A stretch of DNA of 11,007 bases from JAJFVC01 sp039698075 (GTDB lineage: Bacteria > Planctomycetota > Planctomycetia > Pirellulales > Thermoguttaceae), in contig JBDKTJ010000063.1 of assembly GCA_039698075.1 (NCBI GenBank), forward strand, positions 1-11,007, given 5' to 3'. This document shows positions 1-6,156 of this stretch, in pieces. How positions within the stretch are numbered: position 1 is the first letter of the stretch; the number at the start of each line of letters is the position of its first letter. The notes beneath the pieces were generated by a model. The model had not been told where the DNA came from. It saw nothing but the letters and a program-made list of their open reading frames with translations, and searched no databases. Made by a program: the position numbers and the translations under genes.

Positions 1-2
1 GG

Positions 3-101
3 GATCGGCCCAACGCCACGGCTGTGGCGGCCCTGGATTCACTGGACAGAAACGGCCAATGGCGTCAAGTCTGGCCAAATGCCCGCTACGCCACGACTTA
101 A
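3..101 (+). CDS. 3' end of an unidentified upstream protein (partial)
   Basis: Reading from base 3 gives 32 codons and then TAA at 99-101, with no internal stop. The peptide includes AVAALDSLDRNGQWRQVWPN and ends RYATT; it has ordinary protein composition and the GC-rich third positions seen in the genes downstream. The other two forward frames are also open over this short stretch but give less protein-like sequences. The ALDSLD...G.W pattern faintly recalls the end of planctomycete pectate-lyase-like or other secreted enzymes, but 32 residues are too few to name a family. It lies in the same direction as uvrA, which has its own promoter after it. Confidence 0.45.
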   Translation, partial: DRPNATAVAALDSLDRNGQWRQVWPNARYATT

Positions 102-142
102 CGCAGCCCAGAACGCTGGTCACGCACCCGCCCGGTTCGTGC

Positions 143-171
143 TTTACATTGCCTGTTGGCCGTGTTACACT
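143..171 (+). promoter_or_regulatory. Predicted sigma-70-type promoter for uvrA
   Basis: TTTACA at 143-148 (5 of 6 to the -35 consensus) and TACACT at 166-171 (4 of 6 to the -10 consensus) are separated by exactly 17 bp. The -10 is preceded by TGT at 163-165, an extended -10 element. Transcription would begin near 177-179, giving a leader of about 35 nt before the uvrA start. This lies in the 112-bp gap (102-213) after the upstream stop; no other signal is clear in that gap, and I found no convincing SOS/LexA-type palindrome. Confidence 0.5.
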
Positions 172-213
172 GAATGGTTTGATGACCTCTTAGGGTAGCC
201 GGCTGTACCGCGC

Positions 214-3033
214 GTGAATCGGATGGCTTCGGAAATCGAACCTGTCGCGGCTGATCAGTGCATCCGCATTCGCGGGGCGCGGATGCATAACCTGCAAAAT
301 CTCGACCTCGACCTGCCGCGCGATCGGTTGGTCGTTGTCACCGGGCCGAGCGGTTCCGGCAAAAGCTCGCTGGCCTTCGACACGTTGTACGCCGAGGGAC
401 AGCGGCAATACATCGAAAGCCTCTCGACCTACGCCCGGCAGTTCTTGCATCAATTGGAGCGGCCCGACGTCGATCTGATCGACGGCCTGCAACCGACCAT
501 TTCGATCGACCAGCGGTCGGGCGTCAACAATCCACGCAGCACGGTGGCCACGGTCACCGAAATCTACGACTACTTGCGGCTGTTGTACGCCCGGCTCGGC
601 GAACCGCAATGTTATCAGTGTGGCGAACCGATCCGCCAACAATCGCAGGGCCAAATCCTCGACGCCTTGTTGGAGCTCAGCGCGGGCACTCGGGTGATGA
701 TCCTCGCTCCGATGGTGCGCGGACGCAAAGGCGAACATTTGGACGTGTTCGAGTCGATTCGCAAGGCGGGTTTCCTGCGGGCCAGGGTCGACGGTCAAGT
801 GGTCGACGTCAATACGCCGCCGGCGCTGGCGTCCAAAAAAACGCACCACATCGAGGCGGTGGTCGACCGCGTGGTGGTTCGCGAAGGCGTCCGCGACCGC
901 ATCGCCGAGTCGATTCAACTAGCGATCCGTCACGGCGACGGATTGGTGTTGGCCGCCCACGAAGAGAAAACGCCGGGCGGCAGCGTGTGGCACGACCGGC
1001 TGTTCAGCACGTTGTATGCGTGTCCCAACTGCAAAATCAGCTACGAGGAATTGGAGCCGCGCACGTTCAGTTTCAACAGCCCCTACGGCGCGTGTCCGAC
1101 GTGCGAGGGGCTCGGCTCGCGCGTGGCGTTCGATCCGGATTTGATCGTCCCCGATCGCACGCTTTCGTTGGCCGCCGGGGCCGTCGCTCCCTGGAAGGGC
1201 GAAACGCCGGGCGCGCTGAAAAAACACCAAAAACACCTGCAACCGTTCTTGGAAAATGCCGGCATCCGTTGGAACTCGCCGCTGGAAAAACTCTCGCCCA
1301 AGCTGTTCGAACAGTTGTTGCGGGGCTCCGGCAAGCGGTCGCTCGGCGTGCTGGACATGCTCGAAAAAGAATACGTCACCACCACCAGCGAAACCAAACG
1401 GCAGCGTTTTGAAACGTTTCGCGGCGAAGTGGTGTGTCCCGAGTGCGGCGGCTCGCGCCTGCGGCCCGAGGCCCGATCGGTCCGCTTCGCCGGATTGGCG
1501 ATTCATCAGTTGACGGCCCTGTCGGTCGCCGAGTCGCGGCGGTTTTTCGAAAAGGTCGACGCATCGCAACACGCGGTCGCCGCGCCGATCGTCGGCGAAA
1601 TTGCCTCGCGGTTGGAGTTTCTCGACCGCGTCGGGCTCGGCTACTTAACGCTCGAACGACCCGCCGAGAGCCTCAGCGGCGGCGAATTGCAGCGCGTTCG
1701 CCTGGCGGCCGGACTCGGTTCCGGATTGGTCGGCGTCTGCTACGTACTCGACGAACCGTCGATCGGACTGCATCCGTGCGACAACCAGCGGCTGATCGAC
1801 ACGCTCCGCGATTTGCAGCAGCGCGGCAACACGGTCGTCGTGGTCGAGCACGACGAAACGATCATGCGACAGGCCGATTGGTTGGTGGACCTCGGGCCGG
1901 GAGCCGGTCGACGCGGCGGCCGACTGGTGGCCGAGGGCACCCCGCAACAAGTCGCCGAGCATCCGGTCTCGCTGACGGGCCAATATCTGTCGGGCCGCGA
2001 AAAAATACCCGTCCCGCAGCCGCGCCGACGCATCGCCAAAACACGCATGATCTCGTTGGAAGGCGTCACGACCAACAACTTGAAGAACGTCAACGTCCAG
2101 TTTCCGCTGTCGGCGCTGGTCTGCGTGACCGGCGTGAGCGGATCGGGCAAAAGCTCGCTGGTCGACGAAACGTTGGCTCGGGCGTTGGTGCGGCGGCTCG
2201 GCGGAATCGCCGCCAAACCGGGCCCGCACACCAGCCTGCGCGGCGTTCATCACATCGACAAAGTGGTGCAGATCGACCAGTCGCCGATCGGACGGACGCC
2301 GCGCAGCAATCCGGCCACCTACATCGGCGTGTTCGACGAAATCCGCAAAGTGTTCGCCAACACCCGCGACGCCCGGCAACGCGGCTACAAGGCCGGACGG
2401 TTCAGTTTCAACGTCAAGGGCGGACGGTGCGAAGAATGCCAGGGCCAGGGCCAGCGACGGATCGAAATGAACTTCCTGCCCGACCTGTACGTCGATTGCC
2501 CGGTCTGCGACGGCAAACGCTTCAACCGACAAACGCTCGAAATCCTCTATCGCGAGCACTCGATCGCCGATGTGCTCGATTTGCGGGTCGAAGAGGCCGC
2601 CGAGTTTTTTGAAAACTTTCCGGTCATTACCCGATTGGTTCGCGGTCTGTCGGAAGTGGGGCTCGGATACATCACCCTCGGGCAGGCGTCCACGACGCTT
2701 TCCGGCGGCGAGGCCCAACGCGTCAAGCTGGCCGCGGAACTGTGCCGCGTCGACACCGGCAAGACCTTGTACATCCTGGACGAGCCGACCACCGGCCTAC
2801 ATTTCGACGACGTTCGCAAGCTGTTGGTCGTGTTGAGCCGACTAGTTGATTTAGGCAATACGGTGCTGGTGATCGAACACAACCTCGACGTGATGAAGTC
2901 GGCCGATTGGATCATCGACCTGGGGCCCGAAGGCGGCGAGGACGGCGGCCGGGTAGTGGCCGTCGGCACGCCCGAGGAAATCGCCGCGATGCCGGATAAT
3001 CGCACCGGGCAGTTCTTGAAGGCGTGTCTCTGA
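214..3033 (+). CDS. uvrA: Excinuclease ABC subunit A (UvrA)
   Basis: UvrA is the damage-recognition ATPase of nucleotide excision repair; as a cytoplasmic dimer it scans DNA and loads UvrB. The protein has 939 residues, matching the roughly 940 of typical UvrA. It has two ABC modules: Walker A GPSGSGKS at 44-51 with signature LSGGE at 487-491 and Walker B/D-loop VLDEPSIGLH at 511-520; and Walker A GVSGSGKS at 640-647 with LSGGE at 829-833 and ILDEPTTGLH at 854-863. Zinc modules appear as Cys270/273/294/297 and Cys739/742/762/765, plus CxxC pairs at 133/136 and 408/411. No key residue is missing. An in-frame TAG at 196-198 limits the start to GTG 214 or ATG 223; neither has a well-placed Shine-Dalgarno, so the first 3 residues are uncertain. 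It converges with the next gene, 7 bp apart, with no visible terminator. Confidence 0.98.
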   Translation: MNRMASEIEPVAADQCIRIRGARMHNLQNLDLDLPRDRLVVVTGPSGSGKSSLAFDTLYAEGQRQYIESLSTYARQFLHQLERPDVDLIDGLQPTISIDQRSGVNNPRSTVATVTEIYDYLRLLYARLGEPQCYQCGEPIRQQSQGQILDALLELSAGTRVMILAPMVRGRKGEHLDVFESIRKAGFLRARVDGQVVDVNTPPALASKKTHHIEAVVDRVVVREGVRDRIAESIQLAIRHGDGLVLAAHEEKTPGGSVWHDRLFSTLYACPNCKISYEELEPRTFSFNSPYGACPTCEGLGSRVAFDPDLIVPDRTLSLAAGAVAPWKGETPGALKKHQKHLQPFLENAGIRWNSPLEKLSPKLFEQLLRGSGKRSLGVLDMLEKEYVTTTSETKRQRFETFRGEVVCPECGGSRLRPEARSVRFAGLAIHQLTALSVAESRRFFEKVDASQHAVAAPIVGEIASRLEFLDRVGLGYLTLERPAESLSGGELQRVRLAAGLGSGLVGVCYVLDEPSIGLHPCDNQRLIDTLRDLQQRGNTVVVVEHDETIMRQADWLVDLGPGAGRRGGRLVAEGTPQQVAEHPVSLTGQYLSGREKIPVPQPRRRIAKTRMISLEGVTTNNLKNVNVQFPLSALVCVTGVSGSGKSSLVDETLARALVRRLGGIAAKPGPHTSLRGVHHIDKVVQIDQSPIGRTPRSNPATYIGVFDEIRKVFANTRDARQRGYKAGRFSFNVKGGRCEECQGQGQRRIEMNFLPDLYVDCPVCDGKRFNRQTLEILYREHSIADVLDLRVEEAAEFFENFPVITRLVRGLSEVGLGYITLGQASTTLSGGEAQRVKLAAELCRVDTGKTLYILDEPTTGLHFDDVRKLLVVLSRLVDLGNTVLVIEHNLDVMKSADWIIDLGPEGGEDGGRVVAVGTPEEIAAMPDNRTGQFLKACL

Positions 3034-3040
3034 CGTCGCG

Positions 3041-5386
3041 TCATTGGCACGCGTACAACAGCACGTTCATGGCGATTCGCACGGCGTCCTCGCGCGCGTA
3101 GCCTTCGCAATCGAGCGTGCCGTGGCTTTCCAACGCGCAACTGACGTCGTAGGGCGAAAAAATCAGCGCGTGGCGGCCGTCGAGCGTCAGGCTTTCCAGC
3201 GCCGGCTCGCCGTGGCGCACGACCAACGCGTCGCGGCCGCGCGCGGCGCCCAGTTGACGCTGCCGCCGTGAAACCGTTGCGAGCGACTCGCCGCCGAACT
3301 GCGGGGTCAGCAGCGGATCGTCGACCGGAATCCGTCGCAACGGCTGCTCGGGAAACATCTCCTTCAATTCCCGCCGCAACGACGCGGCGAACTCCGCGCT
3401 GGAGCACAACGCGTCGGCAAAGGCCGTGCCGCCGCGCTCCAGATAACGCCGCAACGCCGCTCGCTCGGCCGGCGTCCATCGAAAACTCGTCCGACCGTGC
3501 AAAAACACCAGCGGATATTGGGACAGCGACTCGTCGGTCAGCCGAACTTCGCCGGGTTGGAGGGTCGCCGGCGCGCCGTACCGCTCGGAAACCAACCGCA
3601 TCAGGTTCCGAATCGCCGCCGGCGCGGCGTCGCAGCCGCCGGGCATCAGGACGGCCGCCACTTGCAGCTTGCCGCGGCGACGCGGATCTTCGCGTTCAAC
3701 CTTCGGCGCGGTCGGGCTCTTGTATTTCACTTCGCGGCCGGTTGCGTAGGCCAGCACGTTCAGCCCGATCGACATCGCCGCGGCGACCCGGTCGCGCACC
3801 GATTGCGACCAATCGCGGTCGCGGCCCAAGCGGGCGAGTTCCCAATAGCACGACAAATCGCCGGGACAGTAAATCACGCCGGTGCGGCAGCCGACGTCGA
3901 TCCCCCAAAGTTCGCGGAGGTAACGCGAATCAACCTGCCGCTCGGCGAACCACACGGCGTGGCCCGGCGGCAACAATCGCAACGCGCGATCGGGCTCGGG
4001 AAACATTTTTTCCAGCGCGCGACGCAGGCCCACGTCGAAATCTCCGCCGCCGCAACATTGTTCGGCGAACAGAAATCCGCCGCGGTCCACGTACATCCGC
4101 AGCTTTTGCAGGTCGTCGTCGGACCACTGCGGCGTGTCGCGCCCGCTGACGTACAAGACGGGCGATTCGAGCAGGTCTTCAACCGACGCCGCCGAAAGAT
4201 CGACGATCTGATAGGTCAACGGCCGACGCCAGGCGACGCTGGCGTGATCGACCAGATTGAACAGCGCGCCGCGGTGGCGGTTCCAATCGTCGTGCGGATC
4301 GTGTTTCAGGTGGGCCACAAGCACCGGACGCTGCCCCTTGGCCAAAAACATCAGCGAAAACGACGTCGAAACGCACTGGTCTTCCTTGTGATCGAACTGC
4401 TCGTCGGACGGCCACGCGCCGGTGTCGCGCTGCGTCTCCAACAGCAGCCGGGCGCCCTCGCGATACCAATCGTGGCGGCCGATGAATCGCCGGGCGGTCA
4501 TCCGGCCCGCTCGTTCGAGACTATATAAATAATACGAGTGCCAGAACTTGTACTGCGGATTGCGCGTGACGGAAAAATTGTGTTCGAGCCAGCCGATCGC
4601 CTTGTCGAAGTGCTGGGTGGATTGTTGCTGGCCGCAGCAAAGGATCTCGTCGCCTTCGACCCGGGCGTCCTCGGAGCCCAACGAGCCGGAGGCGATCAGC
4701 AGGGCGGCGATGCCGGCGCAGGTCATGCTGCCGGTGCCCTGGTAATCGTGGCTCCAACCCCAGGAGCCGTCGGCGTTTTGCGATTGCCGCCAATAGCGCA
4801 GCGCCATCCGCCAAGTGCGCGGGTTGATAGCCACGCCGATCCGCTCGGCTTCATACAGCCCCAGCATGGCGAAGTGGGTCATCGAATTGTCGATGTGATC
4901 GGTCGAGCCCGGCGAAGGCGTGGCCCACATGCCGCGCTCCGGCCCTTCTTGCACTTGCCGGCTTTGCAGCCATTGGACGTTGCGCAGGATCAGGCCGCGG
5001 TCCCGGTCGGGCTCCACCGCGCAGAGCACCATCGTTTGGATCGACGTGCTGTAAGTGGAAAACGGCGAGTACGCCCGGACGGCGGGCATCGCCTTGACGA
5101 TCGTCTCATCGTCGGGCGCGCAGCCGGCGGTCAGCAGCGCCAATACGCACAGCGGCGTCAGGCCGTTGTCGTAGTTCAACCGATTGGGCCACGTGCCGTC
5201 GGGCTGCTGCTGGCCGCGCAAGAACGTCTTGGCTCGTTCGATCGCCTGGAGCACCTCGTCGACGGTCAACTCGCCGCTGTGGAGGTTTCCCGACGGGATG
5301 GGCGCGGCGGGGCTGATCAGAGCTCCCGCCATCAAGGCGCCGCTGGTTTTCAACAGGTCGCGACGCGACGGATTGGATGGTTTCAT
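3041..5386 (-). CDS. Tat-type exported protein with cyclase-like repeats and two DUF4159 modules
   Basis: I place the start at ATG 5384-5386 (781 residues) rather than an upstream in-frame codon, because the protein then opens with MKPSNPSRRDLLK. That is a twin-arginine motif (Arg8-Arg9) followed by a hydrophobic stretch to about residue 29, and GGGAAG lies 6 nt upstream of the ATG. Residues 45-350 contain prenyltransferase/squalene-cyclase-type repeats, best seen at GTWP (64), GSWGW (207) and GAWP (323), each followed by a helix. No DxDD catalytic motif of terpene cyclases is visible, so enzyme activity is doubtful. Residues about 355-550 and 574-781 are two copies of a DUF4159-like module; compare LRMYVDRGGFLFAE (429-442) with LRRYLERGGTAFAD (645-658), and CPGDLSCYWE (507-516) with SPYDVSCALE (744-753). 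DUF4159 has no known function and looks like a Rossmann/amidotransferase-type fold to me (inference). The likely location is periplasmic. It is transcribed away from the efflux operon; no functional link is evident. Confidence 0.9.
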   Translation of the reverse strand: MKPSNPSRRDLLKTSGALMAGALISPAAPIPSGNLHSGELTVDEVLQAIERAKTFLRGQQQPDGTWPNRLNYDNGLTPLCVLALLTAGCAPDDETIVKAMPAVRAYSPFSTYSTSIQTMVLCAVEPDRDRGLILRNVQWLQSRQVQEGPERGMWATPSPGSTDHIDNSMTHFAMLGLYEAERIGVAINPRTWRMALRYWRQSQNADGSWGWSHDYQGTGSMTCAGIAALLIASGSLGSEDARVEGDEILCCGQQQSTQHFDKAIGWLEHNFSVTRNPQYKFWHSYYLYSLERAGRMTARRFIGRHDWYREGARLLLETQRDTGAWPSDEQFDHKEDQCVSTSFSLMFLAKGQRPVLVAHLKHDPHDDWNRHRGALFNLVDHASVAWRRPLTYQIVDLSAASVEDLLESPVLYVSGRDTPQWSDDDLQKLRMYVDRGGFLFAEQCCGGGDFDVGLRRALEKMFPEPDRALRLLPPGHAVWFAERQVDSRYLRELWGIDVGCRTGVIYCPGDLSCYWELARLGRDRDWSQSVRDRVAAAMSIGLNVLAYATGREVKYKSPTAPKVEREDPRRRGKLQVAAVLMPGGCDAAPAAIRNLMRLVSERYGAPATLQPGEVRLTDESLSQYPLVFLHGRTSFRWTPAERAALRRYLERGGTAFADALCSSAEFAASLRRELKEMFPEQPLRRIPVDDPLLTPQFGGESLATVSRRQRQLGAARGRDALVVRHGEPALESLTLDGRHALIFSPYDVSCALESHGTLDCEGYAREDAVRIAMNVLLYACQ

Positions 5387-5410
5387 GGTGGTCTTCCCGT
5401 GCCCGACAAG

Positions 5411-5419
5411 GTTATCACA
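5411..5419 (-). promoter_or_regulatory. Possible extended -10 promoter for the minus-strand exported protein
   Basis: On the minus strand TGT (5419-5417) precedes GATAAC (5416-5411), an extended -10 with 4 of 6 consensus bases. Only a poor -35 is present (TTGCGT, about 15 bp upstream). Transcription would start near 5404, leaving a leader of about 18 nt before the ATG at 5386. Weak call. Confidence 0.3.
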
Positions 5420-5449
5420 TGGAGAAATACCACGCAAGAGGGGTTTTGG

Positions 5450-5478
5450 TTGATTTCCACGCAATGTGAATCTATAAT
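5450..5478 (+). promoter_or_regulatory. Promoter of the TetR/efflux operon
   Basis: TTGATT (5450-5455, 4 of 6) and a perfect TATAAT (5473-5478) are spaced 17 bp apart. This is the best promoter in the window. The predicted transcription start falls near 5484-5486, at the first base of the Shine-Dalgarno, so the leader would be only about 12 nt. The -10 box lies inside the inverted repeat listed as operator 1, so repressor binding would block RNA polymerase. The 110-bp divergent gap 5387-5496 holds this promoter, the operator and the weaker minus-strand promoter. Confidence 0.65.
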
Positions 5479-5485
5479 CACAATG
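5462..5485. promoter_or_regulatory. Operator 1: inverted repeat over the tetR -10 box
   Basis: The core is GTGAA (5466-5470), 6 bp, then ATCAC (5477-5481). Seen as a palindrome it is TGTGA-N8-TCACA (5465-5482), extended by CA/TG pairs at 5462-5463 and 5484-5485. Its position over TATAAT and next to a TetR-family gene makes it the natural autoregulatory operator. A matching copy stands before the HlyD gene (6125-6140), which strengthens the assignment. Binding by the TetR protein is inferred. Confidence 0.6.
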
Positions 5486-5490
5486 GAGGT
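5485..5490 (+). promoter_or_regulatory. Ribosome binding site of the TetR gene
   Basis: GGAGGT lies 6 nt before the ATG at 5497. It is a near-perfect Shine-Dalgarno and fixes the start of the regulator. Confidence 0.75.
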
Positions 5491-5496
5491 TTCACG

Positions 5497-6135
5497 ATGG
5501 CCGAGGCAAAGCTGGACACCGAGGTGCGGCGGGAGCAGATCGTCGAGGCGGCGCTGACGCTGGCGGCCGAACACGGTCTGCGTCGGCTGAGCGTGGCGGC
5601 GGTGGCTCGTCGCGTGGGGCTGGTGCCCTCGGGCATCTATCGCCACTTCAAAAGCAAAGACGACATCATCGCCGCCTTGTTGGATCGCGTCGAGCGGCAG
5701 TTGATGGCCAACGTGGAGGCCGCACGGCGGGAAAACGCTGATCCGCTGGATTGTCTCAAAAGCGTGCTGATGCGGCATATCCGGTTTCTTCGGGAGGGAA
5801 AGGTCATTTTCATCCCCCGCACGATCTTCTCCGACGACGTGCACGTCGGCAACCCGCAGCGACGGCGGCATGTCCTTCGCATTTTCACCCACTACATCGA
5901 ACAGATCGGGCAGATCGTTCGCGAGGGCCAGGCCCAAGGCGCGCTGCGGTCGGACGTGGAACCCAAGACGGTCGCGCTGATGTTTTTCGGGATCATCGTG
6001 CCGGCCGGCATTTTGTGGCATCTGACCGACGGCGGATTCGACGTGACGCGCCACGCGTTGAAGGCGTGGAAGCTTTTTTGCACGGCCATTACGATCCCTG
6101 TAGGTTCCGTAGATTCACAGCAACGTGAACACTAA
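5497..6135 (+). CDS. TetR-family transcriptional repressor (CecR/YbiH-like position)
   Basis: A 212-residue one-component regulator, normal length for TetR proteins. Residues 10-57 form the DNA-binding domain: helix 1 around REQIVEAALTLAAEHG (12-27), then the helix-turn-helix with VAAVARRVGLVPSGIYRHF (33-51) and the usual KSKDDI (52-57) that closes the domain. Residues 60-200 are a mostly helical ligand/dimer domain without strong motifs. It is the first gene of the efflux operon, 21 bp before the HlyD gene's ATG, the same order as E. coli ybiH(cecR)-ybhGFSR. It probably represses its own promoter and the pump genes and is released by a small ligand that is likely a pump substrate; the ligand cannot be read from the sequence. 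Its stop codon lies inside operator 2. Confidence 0.93.
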   Translation: MAEAKLDTEVRREQIVEAALTLAAEHGLRRLSVAAVARRVGLVPSGIYRHFKSKDDIIAALLDRVERQLMANVEAARRENADPLDCLKSVLMRHIRFLREGKVIFIPRTIFSDDVHVGNPQRRRHVLRIFTHYIEQIGQIVREGQAQGALRSDVEPKTVALMFFGIIVPAGILWHLTDGGFDVTRHALKAWKLFCTAITIPVGSVDSQQREH

Positions 6136-6140
6136 TTCAC
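6114..6140. promoter_or_regulatory. Operator 2: repeated operator before the HlyD gene
   Basis: TTCAC (6114-6118), GTGAA (6125-6129) and TTCAC (6136-6140) alternate with exactly 6 bp between each. The right-hand pair, GTGAACACTAATTCAC, matches operator 1, GTGAATCTATAATCAC, in 10 of 16 positions, including all of GTGAA and TCAC. The preceding bases also agree: GCAACGTGAA here (6120-6129) against GCAATGTGAA at 5461-5470. The site covers the tetR stop (6133-6135) and ends 16 bp before the HlyD ATG. I see no convincing promoter here, so it may act on an internal start I cannot recognise or as a block to elongating polymerase. Confidence 0.55.
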
Positions 6141-6156
6141 ACCGTTGAGGTTCGGT

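Noticed and set aside
1645..2718. Long antisense reading frame (about 357 codons) within uvrA, and similar frames at 190-918, 919-1572 and 609-1412
   Set aside because: They lie opposite or out of frame with an unmistakable UvrA; the peptides are Arg/Ala/Pro-rich without motifs, as expected from GC-rich third positions.
3032..3042. GACG-TCG-CGTC hairpin as a shared terminator between convergent genes
   Set aside because: The stem is only 4 bp and there is no T-tract on either side.
2547..3479. Minus-strand frame of 310 codons bridging the ends of uvrA and the exported protein
   Set aside because: It overlaps two well-supported genes in other frames and has low-complexity Arg/Ala composition.
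3497..4528. Plus-strand frame of 343 codons (and 3268-4149, 4538-5557)
   Set aside because: Shadow of the minus-strand DUF4159 protein, which has a signal peptide, repeats and conserved blocks in its own frame.
5387..5464. Longer N-terminus (26 more residues) for the exported protein
   Set aside because: It would place non-conserved sequence before the twin-arginine motif and would overlap the predicted promoter region; ATG 5386 gives a standard signal peptide.
5465..5482. TGTGA...TCACA as a CRP-type binding site
   Set aside because: The spacing is 8 bp instead of the 6 bp of CRP sites, it covers the -10 box, and a related copy occurs beside the TetR gene's stop; a TetR operator explains it better.
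6090..6095. TACGAT as the -10 of a separate promoter for the HlyD gene
   Set aside because: Only 4 of 6 matches, with a poor -35 (TGGAAG) 17 bp upstream; too weak to list as a feature.
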